Positions 1 through 7,994 of a stretch of DNA of 16,444 nucleotides are shown piece by piece. The DNA comes from JAYSRU01 sp043720875 (GTDB taxonomy: Bacteria; Bacteroidota; Bacteroidia; Flavobacteriales_D; Crocinitomicaceae): NCBI GenBank assembly GCA_043720875.1, contig JAYSRU010000077.1:1-16444 (forward strand), read 5' to 3'. The translations under genes were made by a program, and so were the position numbers. Every line of letters begins with the position of its first letter. The stretch's first letter is position 1. The notes beneath the pieces were generated by a model, which was given only the letters and a program-made list of their open reading frames with translations, was not told the origin of the DNA and did no database searches.

Positions 1-843
1 TATGGAAATAATTTGGGATTTAAAAACGCAGTAATTTTTGGTGGTGTAAGCCAAGGTCCTCAAGTGGATCGCTTGCGTCGTGGTGTTGATGTAATTATTG
101 CAACACCAGGAAGGTTGTTGGATTTGATTCAGCAAGGATATATTTCGCTTAAGAATATTGAATACTTTGTATTGGATGAAGCAGATAGAATGTTGGACAT
201 GGGTTTCATTCATGACATTAAGAAAGTAATTGCGATGTTACCTAAGAAGAAACATACTTTATTTTTCTCAGCAACGGCTAATCCAGACATTCAACGTTTA
301 TCGTCTACAATTTTACATAATCCGGTTCAAGTTGAAGTAACTCCAGTAAGTAGCACGGCAGAACGCATAGAGCAAAAATTGTTTTTTGTTGCAAAAGAAG
401 ACAAGCGTTCATTATTAAAATGGGTGTTAGACGAATATAACATTGATCACGTATTGGTTTTCGGAAGAACAAAACGCGGTTGCGATCGTATTGCAAAAGA
501 TTTAAATAAAGCAGGCGTTCAGGCAGAAGCGATTCACGGAGATAAAAGTCAAGGAGCACGTGAGCGTGCCATGAAAGGATTCAAAAACAGAACGTTACGT
601 GTGCTAGTTGCAACCGATATTGCAGCACGAGGAATAGACGTTGACAAACTTTCTCATGTAATAAACATGGATTTACCAGAAGTTTCTGAGACCTATGTAC
701 ACCGTATCGGAAGAACGGGAAGGAAGGGTGAGACTGGGATTGCGCTAAGTTTCTGTATGCCAGATGAAAAAAAATATTTAAAAGATATTGAAAAATTGAT
801 CAATAAACGAATAGAAGTTGTATCTTCGCATCCTTATGTGTAA
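1..843 (+). CDS. DEAD-box ATP-dependent RNA helicase, RhlE-like (5' end outside window)
   Basis: ATP-dependent RNA unwinding or remodelling enzyme of superfamily 2. The reading frame is open from base 1 (Tyr-Gly-Asn-Asn...), so the true start, the Q motif and the Walker A motif lie upstream of the window. Motifs visible in order are: GG and TPGRLLD (Ib), VLDEAD (II), SAT (III), the second RecA-like domain with VLVFGRTK (IV), ATDIAARGID (V) and YVHRIGRTGRKG (VI). The protein ends soon after motif VI with IEVVSSHPYV, so there is no long basic C-terminal tail. This compact ending fits RhlE-type helicases, but assignment within the DEAD-box group is inference. The next gene, 38 bases downstream on the same strand, encodes a cold-shock protein. 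The pairing suggests a role in resolving RNA structure, perhaps at low temperature. Confidence 0.95.
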   Translation, partial: YGNNLGFKNAVIFGGVSQGPQVDRLRRGVDVIIATPGRLLDLIQQGYISLKNIEYFVLDEADRMLDMGFIHDIKKVIAMLPKKKHTLFFSATANPDIQRLSSTILHNPVQVEVTPVSSTAERIEQKLFFVAKEDKRSLLKWVLDEYNIDHVLVFGRTKRGCDRIAKDLNKAGVQAEAIHGDKSQGARERAMKGFKNRTLRVLVATDIAARGIDVDKLSHVINMDLPEVSETYVHRIGRTGRKGETGIALSFCMPDEKKYLKDIEKLINKRIEVVSSHPYV

Positions 844-881
844 TAATTTACATAAGATTTTATCAAATAATACCAATTAAA

Positions 882-1076
882 ATGAAACAAGGAGTAGTAA
901 AATTCTTTAACGAGACTAAAGGTTTCGGATTTATTAAAGAAGACGGTGGACAAGAGATTTTTGTACACGTATCGGGTTTAACCGAACAAATCAAAGAAAA
1001 CGATAAAGTTGAATTTGATATTCAAGAAGGTAAAAAAGGTTTGAACGCGGTTGACGTTAAAGTTATCCAAGACTAA
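882..1076 (+). CDS. Cold-shock domain protein (CspA family)
   Basis: A 64-residue single cold-shock domain, the usual family length. It folds as a five-stranded OB barrel that binds single-stranded RNA/DNA and acts as an RNA chaperone in the cytoplasm. The RNP1 motif KGFGFI (residues 13-18) and RNP2 motif IFVHV (26-30) are intact, and the N-terminus MKQGVVKFFNETKGFGFI is typical of the family. The ATG at 882 is the only sensible start. No Shine-Dalgarno sequence precedes it; the upstream bases are A/T-rich. It follows the helicase gene by 38 bases and is closed by a hairpin terminator about 20 bases downstream, so helicase and Csp may share a transcript. Whether it is cold-induced cannot be told from the sequence. 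Confidence 0.95.
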   Translation: MKQGVVKFFNETKGFGFIKEDGGQEIFVHVSGLTEQIKENDKVEFDIQEGKKGLNAVDVKVIQD

Positions 1077-1096
1077 TTCATTCAATCATACTTGAG

Positions 1097-1127
1097 AAAA
1101 GGCTAACAGTAATGTTAGCCTTTTTTT
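1097..1127 (+). terminator. Rho-independent terminator after the cold-shock gene
   Basis: AGGCTAACA (1100-1108) pairs perfectly with TGTTAGCCT (1113-1121) around a GTAA loop and is followed by T7. Flanking A's on the left extend the stem and would give a shorter T-run on the other strand, so it may also stop the convergent esterase transcript. Confidence 0.9.
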
Positions 1128-1158
1128 CGTTTCATGTTTTTTTATTAAACGAAGTTGT

Positions 1159-2091
1159 TTAAAAAACGCCTTGCTTGCTCATGATTTTAAACGTGTTGCC
1201 AATTACTTTTTTGGTGTACTTACCATCATGAATTCCTTTGGTTGTATAATAATTGTAATTTGGTGTAAGCGCTTTTAGTTTCGCTACAAACTGATCGTTG
1301 TCCTTCGTGAAATAATCTTCGGTGCCACAATCAATATGAACATAAGGCATCGTATCTGGATCTAATTGATCTAATAACCAATAGGGATCCGCATTATCGA
1401 CATCATTTGTTGTTTTGAATACTCTTCCCTTTGGTGTACGTTCTGCAAAGTTAGAAAACCCATTACAATCTACTGTTTTATCATCACCCTTCCATTTATC
1501 GGTATTATTACCGTAACCATCGCGGTTTCCAAAATTTGATTTAATGTTTTGGCAAAAATTTACGGCTCCAGAACTACTAAAAACAAAACCAAAAAGATCA
1601 GGATTGTTAAGTCCAATGGAAAGTGCTCCAAATCCACCCATACTAAAACCACCAATTGCACGATGTTCTTTGGTGTTTAACGTTCTGTATTTTGTTTCTA
1701 AATCTTTTCGGAGATCTATGGTGATCATATCGGCCCACTGATGAGGTTTTCCATCTGTTTGTCCAGTCCAGTTCACGAACCAAGTATTGCCGGCATCAGG
1801 CATCACTAAAATACAATTATATTTAGTGGCAAATTTTTTATTAAAGTGAACAATGCCTATCCAAGATTGATGGTCACCTGTAAAACCATGCAGTAAATAG
1901 ACCACGGCATATTTTTTATCTTTCTTTTTCGAGTAATTGGCGGGTAATATTACGGTGTACTTTAAATTCAATTGAACGGATGGAGAAAAGAAGGTTTCTG
2001 TTTTAACATTCAGCGCTAGTATTGATGAAGTACAAAAACAACAGAGTAGGAGTAAGGTATTACTTTTAATGGAATGACTCTTTAGCTTCAT
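1159..2091 (-). CDS. Secreted alpha/beta-hydrolase esterase (esterase D / tributyrin-esterase-like)
   Basis: A 310-residue putative carboxylesterase of the esterase-D-like family (PF00756). The N-terminus has a hydrophobic segment at about residues 11-27 consistent with a Sec signal peptide, so it probably acts in the periplasm or outside the cell. The core begins near residue 40. YLLHGFTGDHQSW (65-77) is the oxyanion-region strand-turn, GGFSMGG (147-153) is the nucleophile elbow with Ser150, and CGTEDYF (255-261) supplies the probable acid (Asp259). KGIHDGKY (285-292) carries the probable His288; the W-x-x-W context common in the family after this His is absent. The substrate is unknown. S-formylglutathione hydrolase is less likely because of the export signal. 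It is transcribed separately from the upstream M16 operon, since a strong terminator lies between them. Confidence 0.85.
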   Translation of the reverse strand: MKLKSHSIKSNTLLLLCCFCTSSILALNVKTETFFSPSVQLNLKYTVILPANYSKKKDKKYAVVYLLHGFTGDHQSWIGIVHFNKKFATKYNCILVMPDAGNTWFVNWTGQTDGKPHQWADMITIDLRKDLETKYRTLNTKEHRAIGGFSMGGFGALSIGLNNPDLFGFVFSSSGAVNFCQNIKSNFGNRDGYGNNTDKWKGDDKTVDCNGFSNFAERTPKGRVFKTTNDVDNADPYWLLDQLDPDTMPYVHIDCGTEDYFTKDNDQFVAKLKALTPNYNYYTTKGIHDGKYTKKVIGNTFKIMSKQGVF

Positions 2092-2154
2092 GAGTGTATT
2101 TGGTTTCTTTGCTAAAGTAGGAAAAAATAAAGTTGATCAGGCGTATTTCAAACT

Positions 2155-2188
2155 AAAAAGCCTTCTAAATTTCTTTAGAAGGCTTTTT
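2155..2188 (-). terminator. Rho-independent terminator closing the M16 peptidase operon
   Basis: A perfect 15-bp inverted repeat: 2155-2169 pairs with 2174-2188 around a 4-base loop, with GCCTTC in the stem and five A/T pairs at the outer end. It lies about 20 bases beyond the stop of the - strand gene ending at 2209. The symmetric A/T ends mean it could work in both directions. Confidence 0.9.
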
Positions 2189-2208
2189 AAGTAGTATTAG
2201 GTGTGGTT

Positions 2209-4305
2209 TTAAAGTTTTAATAAATCTGTTAGCGCTGCATCTAACTTTCCATTTACAGTTAATTTTTTTGTTACAGCTGGAATCGCTTGGTCACCAAATG
2301 TGGTTACACTCTTATGTGCAAAGAATAATCCATTAACCAATTTGTAATCGTCGAACGTACGTGTAACTGTAGTGCTAGATCCATCTTCGCCTTTTTGAAC
2401 TGATGAACTTTTCATTTTAAACAAAGTAATCGCATCATAATAAGTAAAGGTGTCTCCAGAACCGTCGTTGGTCTTGACTACATAGTATTTCTTACCAGTC
2501 ATTTCTTCCATTCCAATCATTTCAAACGTCATTCCGCTTGTTGCATAATTGTATTCTGGAACTAGTCCATTAGATTTTTTCTGTTGCGCAACTTCTTCAG
2601 CAGTCATGTCTTTGCTTCCCGTTTGCATGTTGGATGTCTTTCCTTTCGAACCGTCAAATGCAGTACTCATGAATGTCATTCCTTGGGCAGTCATAGAAGA
2701 AACTTCTTTTCCAGGAGCAACATAAGCACTGGTCATAGTAATTGTCATTCCTTGAATAGATCCTTCCATTACATTTACGTAGTTCTTGATAGCTTTCAAT
2801 GTTTTAGCTTTAGCTTTAGCATTTTTTCCAGCAACCATCATGTCGTAGTATTTGCTTACAAATTGTTCTTTCGTAATATCCGAAGGCATGATTTCTTTTT
2901 TGGCATCTCCAAATTCATCAACTTTCGCAATATTCGAATCACTGTCAAATTTCATTAAGCTTGGTAAAATATCACTATTTCCTACTACAACAATGTTACA
3001 TCTTTTTGCGTTGAAGAATTTTTGAGCAACATCTAAAATATCATCTTTAGTTATTGCTGCAAGCTTAGCTAAGTAGGTTTGGTAGTAATCTTTTGGTAAA
3101 TTGTATCGAATTATGTTCAATGCAAATCCGGCTACTGTTTGCGGACGCTCAAGTGAACGACCAAAATTACCAGCCATTGTAGCTAATGTTGACTTCAATT
3201 CTTCGTCGGTAACATTTGCATTCGTGATCGCATCAATTTCTTTTAACATTTCTGTAATTGCGCTGTCACTAACTTCATTTCTAAACGCACCTGATGTAGC
3301 ATAGTATGAACCATAAGGCGATATACTAGCAGAACCGTAAGCGCCATAAGTATATCCTTTGTCTTCACGCACGTTTTTCATTAAACGAGTACTGAAGCCA
3401 CCGCCACCAAAAATTTGTTCCATAACATTGAAAGCGATTTGATCTTTATCACCTGGCTTTAAATCAAGTGGAAAACTAATAGCTATGTTTGATTGTACTG
3501 CTCCAGGTTGATTAACGAAGATTACGTTGCTTCCAGTTAATGCTTTAACCGGAGTTGCGCTGTAAGTGATTTTGTCACCACCTTTCCAAGCACCAAATTT
3601 GTCTTTTACAATTTTTTCTAGTTCAACTTTAGTAATGTCTCCAACAACAACCAAGTAAGCTCCTTTAGGAGTGAAGATCATTTTATAATAATCTAAAATA
3701 TCTTGCTTAGTAATGTTCTTTATGGTTGCTTCTGTCATCATTTCTCCTCTCGGATGACTAGCTCCAAAGATCCCTTTAATAACTGCATTTCTTCCCATTT
3801 CATCTGGGCTAGACTTAATATTCATTAAACCTGATTCTGCTGCTGTAACTAAGCGCGTGAATTCTGAATCTGGGAAATTTGAATTCATTAACACATCAGC
3901 CATTAAATCTGTTCCTTTTGTTATGTGTTTAGTTAAACAACTCATAAAAATATTATTCCCACTCGCATTTATACTAGCACCGATATAATCTATTTCGTTA
4001 TCCAAGACATCTTTCGTTCTTGTTTTTGTACCAGAAGTCAACAATTGACCAGTTAAATCACTCACACCAGCTTTGCTTCCTTCAAGAATAAGGTCGCTTC
4101 CCATAGTCAAGTTGAATGATACTTGTGGAATTTTATGGTTTTCTGAAAGAATTACGGTTATTCCGTTGTCTAACACAAAAACTTCAGATTCTTTAATATT
4201 AATTATTGGAGCTTTTCCTGCAGTTGGCAAGATAGAGCGATCAACTTGCGCTTGTGTTGATACAAGTGCTAAAGCTGAGATACTTAAAAAGATATATTTT
4301 TTCAT
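2209..4305 (-). CDS. Exported M16 peptidase-like protein lacking the zinc motif, with an extra C-terminal domain
   Basis: 698 residues. The signal peptide MKKYIFLSISALALVSTQA is cleaved probably before Gln20, giving a periplasmic protein. Residues about 40-240 and 245-455 are two M16-type domains. Where active M16 enzymes have HxxEH, this protein has DLTGQ (83-87), so it cannot bind zinc in the usual way. It keeps the glycine loop GGGG (300-303) and the Arg/Tyr motif (Arg307; Tyr318/Tyr320) that contact substrate in M16B partner subunits. Residues about 470-698 are an added domain rich in beta strands and Thr/Met/Gly, which recalls the LolA-like C-termini of some Bacteroidota M16 proteins; that likeness is my inference. 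The gene follows the zinc-bearing M16 gene by 40 bases, so the two products probably form a heterodimer. No Shine-Dalgarno sequence precedes the ATG. Confidence 0.88.
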   Translation of the reverse strand: MKKYIFLSISALALVSTQAQVDRSILPTAGKAPIINIKESEVFVLDNGITVILSENHKIPQVSFNLTMGSDLILEGSKAGVSDLTGQLLTSGTKTRTKDVLDNEIDYIGASINASGNNIFMSCLTKHITKGTDLMADVLMNSNFPDSEFTRLVTAAESGLMNIKSSPDEMGRNAVIKGIFGASHPRGEMMTEATIKNITKQDILDYYKMIFTPKGAYLVVVGDITKVELEKIVKDKFGAWKGGDKITYSATPVKALTGSNVIFVNQPGAVQSNIAISFPLDLKPGDKDQIAFNVMEQIFGGGGFSTRLMKNVREDKGYTYGAYGSASISPYGSYYATSGAFRNEVSDSAITEMLKEIDAITNANVTDEELKSTLATMAGNFGRSLERPQTVAGFALNIIRYNLPKDYYQTYLAKLAAITKDDILDVAQKFFNAKRCNIVVVGNSDILPSLMKFDSDSNIAKVDEFGDAKKEIMPSDITKEQFVSKYYDMMVAGKNAKAKAKTLKAIKNYVNVMEGSIQGMTITMTSAYVAPGKEVSSMTAQGMTFMSTAFDGSKGKTSNMQTGSKDMTAEEVAQQKKSNGLVPEYNYATSGMTFEMIGMEEMTGKKYYVVKTNDGSGDTFTYYDAITLFKMKSSSVQKGEDGSSTTVTRTFDDYKLVNGLFFAHKSVTTFGDQAIPAVTKKLTVNGKLDAALTDLLKL

Positions 4306-4345
4306 AATTATTTTCTAAATGTTATTACTGTCGCGTGAATTTGAT

Positions 4346-5827
4346 CTATTTCTTTGGAAGATAATACAAAATTACACGAGCATTCTGTGTCAAATATTTG
4401 TTGGCTACTCGTTTAATATCTTCACGCGTAACCGCTAAGTACTTTGATAATTCAACATTTACATGATCTGTATTATTGAAATAAGTATAGCCTTGCGCTA
4501 AGTTTTCGGCAATTCCTGCAACCGATGCATTTTGGGATACAAAATCACTTTCGTATTTGTTTTTGATCTTCTGTAATTCATCCTCAGAAATTAATTCAGA
4601 TTGAATCAAAGCAATTTCTTCATCCAATGAAGCTTGTAATTCAGCAACAGTTTTTCCACCAGCAGCAATTGCAGCAACAATACCAATTCCTGGATCTTCT
4701 AAAGGAAATGCGAATGAGAATGCGGCAACAGCAAGTTGTTTTCTTTCGACAATATTCTTGTTCATACGAGCAGAACTACCATCACTTAAAACACTGTTCA
4801 TCATTTGAACAGCATAAAAATCTGCAGTGTTTTGTGCAGGAAATTGATAATTCATGAAAACAGCAGGCAATTGGATGTTATCGTAGATAGTGTCCGTAAT
4901 GATTTTAGTCAAAGGCGTTTCTTTGATGATTACTCTAGCTTTATCTTGTGCCTTTTGTGTTGCAATTGCAGCATACGTTGCAATAATTTTTTTCGCAGCA
5001 GCATCTTTAGGGTTAGCGAAATTGTTCTTATCAAATTTAGACTTCTCAACTTTGTACTTTGCCAAGAAAGCTTGATCCGTAAGGTCTAAAAAGTCGCGGT
5101 AAACATTAATCGCTTCTCCTTTAGGTATTGAACCAAAATATTTAGCAACCCAAGCTTTAGTTTGCTCAATATTAATGTCACCAGCAATTGAAAGAACTGC
5201 ATTACTTGGAACGTAATACGTTCTGTAGAAATTGATATAATCAATTTCTTGTGCAGCATCTAAATGCTCCATGCTTCCAATTGGCATCCATTTATATTGG
5301 TGACTTTGGAATGTTTTTTCGAAAGCATTACCCATAAAGGTTCCGTAAGGCTGGTTGTCGACACGTTGACGCTTTTCCTCTTTTACAACTTTACGCTGTG
5401 TTTCAATACCTGTAGAATCAACTACTGCATGTAATAATCTATCAGCTTCCATCCAAATACCCAATTCAGTATTGTTTGAAGGCAAGATTTCATAATAATA
5501 GGTTCTATCTTGTGAAGTGTTTGCGTTTAAAGTACCACCATTGCGCTCTACAATTTTTGCATATTCTCCACGTGCAATGTTTTGAGATCCTTCAAACATT
5601 AAATGTTCGAAAAAATGAGCAAATCCTGTTCTATCCGCTTTTTCATTCTTAGAACCAACATGGTACATAATCGAAACTGCCGTTAATGGCGTTGAATGTT
5701 CTTCATGTAATATTACGTGCATACCATTCGGTAAATCATATTCAACGTAAGCAACTTTTTTCTGAGCTATTGCTGAAATTGCCATTGTTGACATTACTCC
5801 GCAAACCACTATTTTTTTTAACATCAT
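4346..5827 (-). CDS. Exported M16 zinc metallopeptidase (catalytic subunit)
   Basis: 493 residues from the ATG at 5827. A GTG two codons upstream (5833) and the next ATG (5824) are alternatives. Signal peptide: MMLKKIVVCGVMSTMAISAIA, cleaved before Gln-Lys. The zinc motif HFFEH is at 71-75, and the third ligand Glu lies in KVVKEEKRQR about 76 residues later (150/151). This is the HxxEH-x(about 75)-E signature of M16 (pitrilysin/insulinase) peptidases, which digest small or unfolded peptides. The second M16 domain (about 300-493) has ARMNKNIVERKQLAVAAF where active-site partners carry a Tyr, so the Arg/Tyr pair seems to come from the downstream gene. An Ala/Lys-rich stretch of about 50 residues between the domains (about 245-295) is longer than usual. 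It is the first gene of a two-gene operon. Confidence 0.92.
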   Translation of the reverse strand: MMLKKIVVCGVMSTMAISAIAQKKVAYVEYDLPNGMHVILHEEHSTPLTAVSIMYHVGSKNEKADRTGFAHFFEHLMFEGSQNIARGEYAKIVERNGGTLNANTSQDRTYYYEILPSNNTELGIWMEADRLLHAVVDSTGIETQRKVVKEEKRQRVDNQPYGTFMGNAFEKTFQSHQYKWMPIGSMEHLDAAQEIDYINFYRTYYVPSNAVLSIAGDINIEQTKAWVAKYFGSIPKGEAINVYRDFLDLTDQAFLAKYKVEKSKFDKNNFANPKDAAAKKIIATYAAIATQKAQDKARVIIKETPLTKIITDTIYDNIQLPAVFMNYQFPAQNTADFYAVQMMNSVLSDGSSARMNKNIVERKQLAVAAFSFAFPLEDPGIGIVAAIAAGGKTVAELQASLDEEIALIQSELISEDELQKIKNKYESDFVSQNASVAGIAENLAQGYTYFNNTDHVNVELSKYLAVTREDIKRVANKYLTQNARVILYYLPKK

Positions 5828-5882
5828 GTGCACTAATTTTAATTTGAGGCGAAGTAATAGATATTTCTTGGTTATTTATGTC

Positions 5883-5890
5883 TAATTTTG
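5883..5890 (+). promoter_or_regulatory. Candidate Bacteroidota -7 promoter box for the SnoaL-like gene
   Basis: TAATTTTG matches the TAnnTTTG consensus of the Bacteroidota housekeeping sigma factor and sits 24 bases before the ATG at 5915. The nearest upstream TTG (5868-5870) is only 12 bases away, shorter than the usual spacing, so the -33 element is weak or absent. Confidence 0.35.
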
Positions 5891-5914
5891 ATAATTGGAC
5901 AATTTAAAGCATAA

Positions 5915-6400
5915 ATGGTGAAATACTTTTATTGGATACTTTTTGCGGCGGTTGCATTTGGATTTACAACGAAAAATCAAAAGCAATTTACAGCGCAAAA
6001 TGATATAATTGATGCTTGGCATAAAGCAGCTTCGGGTGCTAAGTTTGAAGCGTTTTTTGACGTGATGTCGACTGATTTTGTTTACTTAGGGACTGCTCCG
6101 GGTGAACGTTGGAATAAAACTGAGTTCGCGGCTTTTTGCAAACCTCATTTTGATAAAGGTCAAGCTTGGGATTTTAAGCCAACTAACCGAATCTGGTCAG
6201 AAAGTGGTTCAAGGAAAATTGTTTGGTTTACAGAGGATTTGGATACTTGGATGAAAGGTTGCCGTGGTTCTGGTGTGATGATTAAACACAAAGGTAAATG
6301 GAAATTAGCCTATTATAACTTAAGTGTATTAATAGAAAATGAAAAAATTGAATCATTCATACAATTGCGGTTGAAAGAAGTACCAGTTATTGAGAAGTAG
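5915..6400 (+). CDS. Exported SnoaL/NTF2-like domain protein (SnoaL_3/DUF4440-like)
   Basis: 161 residues. A hydrophobic N-terminus (about 3-17) suggests a signal peptide or membrane anchor, with no clear lipobox. Residues about 27-145 read as an NTF2-like cone: helix IIDAWHKAASGAKFEAFFDVM, then FVYLGTAPGERWNKTEF (55-71), WFTEDLD (104-110), the GSGVMIKHKGKWKLAYYNLS strand pair (118-137), and a final short helix. This is the pattern of SnoaL_3/ketosteroid-isomerase-like proteins, where a pocket binds a small molecule. The specific ligand or reaction cannot be inferred. It is divergent from the M16 operon (87 bases between starts) and convergent with the flavoprotein gene, whose stop is 12 bases away. 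No terminator hairpin was found between the convergent stops. Confidence 0.75.
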   Translation: MVKYFYWILFAAVAFGFTTKNQKQFTAQNDIIDAWHKAASGAKFEAFFDVMSTDFVYLGTAPGERWNKTEFAAFCKPHFDKGQAWDFKPTNRIWSESGSRKIVWFTEDLDTWMKGCRGSGVMIKHKGKWKLAYYNLSVLIENEKIESFIQLRLKEVPVIEK

Positions 6401-6412
6401 TTGGCGATAATG

Positions 6413-7909
6413 CTAAAGCCTTTCTAAAGGAGTTTTTATTCCGTCTACTAATGAATAGCAAGACAATCGATCACTGAAAACTGAACTTTTAAATATTGAT
6501 TTTTTAAGTAACATCCTCACGCATTCTTGTATGCCTTCAACAATACTTGGATGCGGGTGTACAAGTTCTGACAAAACTTCAATTCCAACATCCATTTTGA
6601 TTAATAAACCAACGGCTTGAATAGTGGACGACGCATGTTCACCAACAGCTCTCATTCCTAATATCTTCATTTCGTCGTCATTGGTGACCAAAATTTTAAA
6701 AAACCCTTGTGTCTTACGCATGGCAATTGCTCTAGCAATTACTGAGTAATCTAATTTCACCACCTTGATAGGTATATTTTTTTCTATACATTGTTGCTCG
6801 TTTAGCCCGACAGCAGCAACTTCTGGTTGCAAAAACATTATGGTACAAACGTTGTCATAACTCAGCCGATCTATTTTATTCGAAAAAATCTTTTCCACTG
6901 CATGCCGCGCTTCGATTTCCCCCATATTTACGAGTGCAATTCTTCCGGTTACATCACCTACAGCATAAATATTTGATATATTCGTTTGTGTATCATTGTC
7001 TCCAATATGAATGCCTCTACCAGACATTTGAACTCCAGCATTTTCCAGCCCCAAATTTTCTATATTTGGTTGTCTTCCTATAGATAATAGAGCTTTTTCT
7101 ACTCGAATTGTCTCGGTTTTTCCATCGGGATAAGATAATATATATTCTACTTCGTTTCCAATTTTCACCAAGCTTTCTAACTTTGCATTTTGATGAAGAA
7201 CAACGCCATTTTTTTTGAAATTATCGGATACTAAATCACTAATATCTCTATCTTCAAATGGAAGAATGTGATCTGCTCTATCGATAAGGTGAACCTTGGT
7301 TTGCCCGAAATTGGAAAATATCGTAGCATATTCACAACCGATCACACCGGCTCCCACGATTACGAGGCTTTCCGGGAAATCTTCAATATGTTCGATGCCA
7401 TTACTCGTTAGAATTGTTTCTTCGTCTACTATCATTGTATCGATAGATCTCGGTCTGCTTCCCGTTGCAATAATTGTATTGGCTCCCCAAATAGTGGTTG
7501 TTTCGTTAGAAATTGTGACCTCAATGAAATGATTGTCTTTAAATTTTGCATTCCCTCTAAGGTAGGTGAAATTAGTTTGCTCAGTTTCGGTTTGCAGTAA
7601 TTTAATATGACATGAATATTGAAACTTTCGTTCAAAAATTGCTTCCTCTAATTGTTGCTTGATTTCTTTCCATGTATAAGAAAAACTTCTACGTTCGGCT
7701 AAATTTAAAGTGTCATTAATAGTTTTGGTTTTTTGAGCAAGTTCCCACAATGTTTTTGAACTTAAAGCACCATTATATAGACCCGCACCACCTACACGAT
7801 CACGTTCAATAAGGCAAACTTTTTTACCGTAATCTATTCCTCTCATTGCTGCAGCATAACCAGCGGGTCCTCCACCAATTACAACAAGATCATATTTCTC
7901 AATTTCCAT
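6413..7909 (-). CDS. FAD/NAD-dependent oxidoreductase, SthA/Lpd-like, lacking both redox cysteines
   Basis: 498 residues from ATG 7909 (the TTG two codons upstream is less likely). It has the class I pyridine nucleotide-disulfide oxidoreductase layout. FAD site: VVIGGGPAGYAAA (9-21). NAD site: VIVGAGVIGCEYA, followed by VHLIDR, whose acidic residue favours NAD over NADP. Second FAD motif: IYAVGDV. Dimerisation domain: about 360-470. At the place of the redox motif GGTCLNVGCIPSK the protein has GGAGLYNGALSSK (40-52), so both Cys are gone (Gly43, Ala48). The C-terminal catalytic dyad region HPHPSIVEG keeps His453 and Glu458. The NAD-domain sequence is closest, from memory, to soluble transhydrogenase SthA. 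It therefore cannot do dithiol chemistry; direct hydride transfer from NAD(P)H to a quinone or another nicotinamide is more likely. It ends with an unusual 28-residue tail. Substrate unknown. Confidence 0.85.
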   Translation of the reverse strand: MEIEKYDLVVIGGGPAGYAAAMRGIDYGKKVCLIERDRVGGAGLYNGALSSKTLWELAQKTKTINDTLNLAERRSFSYTWKEIKQQLEEAIFERKFQYSCHIKLLQTETEQTNFTYLRGNAKFKDNHFIEVTISNETTTIWGANTIIATGSRPRSIDTMIVDEETILTSNGIEHIEDFPESLVIVGAGVIGCEYATIFSNFGQTKVHLIDRADHILPFEDRDISDLVSDNFKKNGVVLHQNAKLESLVKIGNEVEYILSYPDGKTETIRVEKALLSIGRQPNIENLGLENAGVQMSGRGIHIGDNDTQTNISNIYAVGDVTGRIALVNMGEIEARHAVEKIFSNKIDRLSYDNVCTIMFLQPEVAAVGLNEQQCIEKNIPIKVVKLDYSVIARAIAMRKTQGFFKILVTNDDEMKILGMRAVGEHASSTIQAVGLLIKMDVGIEVLSELVHPHPSIVEGIQECVRMLLKKSIFKSSVFSDRLSCYSLVDGIKTPLERL

Positions 7910-7912
7910 AAA

Positions 7913-7920
7913 CAAATATA
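7913..7920 (-). promoter_or_regulatory. Candidate -7 box abutting the flavoprotein start codon
   Basis: On the - strand this reads TATATTTG (TAnnTTTG consensus) and ends only 3 bases before ATG 7909. If used, the message would be leaderless or nearly so. No TTG at the proper -33 spacing was found, so chance is possible in this AT-rich region. Confidence 0.3.
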
Positions 7921-7994
7921 GTCACCTTTTTTAAATGAACGATTCATAGTCAATTTGTTATGCTAGGTATAACGAAAAATATTGTTAGTCGATT

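Noticed and set aside
2030..2091. Cys-containing hydrophobic N-terminus of the esterase as a lipoprotein signal.
   Set aside because: The residues before the cysteines (LLLLCC) do not fit a lipobox with small residues at -1; a plain signal peptide is the simpler reading.
4040..4070. Loss of HxxEH in the second M16 protein as a sign of a pseudogene.
   Set aside because: The frame is intact over 698 residues with a good signal peptide, and the Arg/Tyr and glycine motifs are kept; inactive partners are normal in M16B pairs.
6395..6445. CCTTTCTAAAGG near the convergent stops as a terminator.
   Set aside because: The inverted repeat leaves only a 2-base loop and is too weak; no other hairpin with a T-run is present.
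7957..7973. GTTAT...ATAAC inverted repeat in the divergent intergenic region as an operator.
   Set aside because: Only 5-bp arms in AT-rich sequence; expected by chance and not placed relative to a firm promoter.
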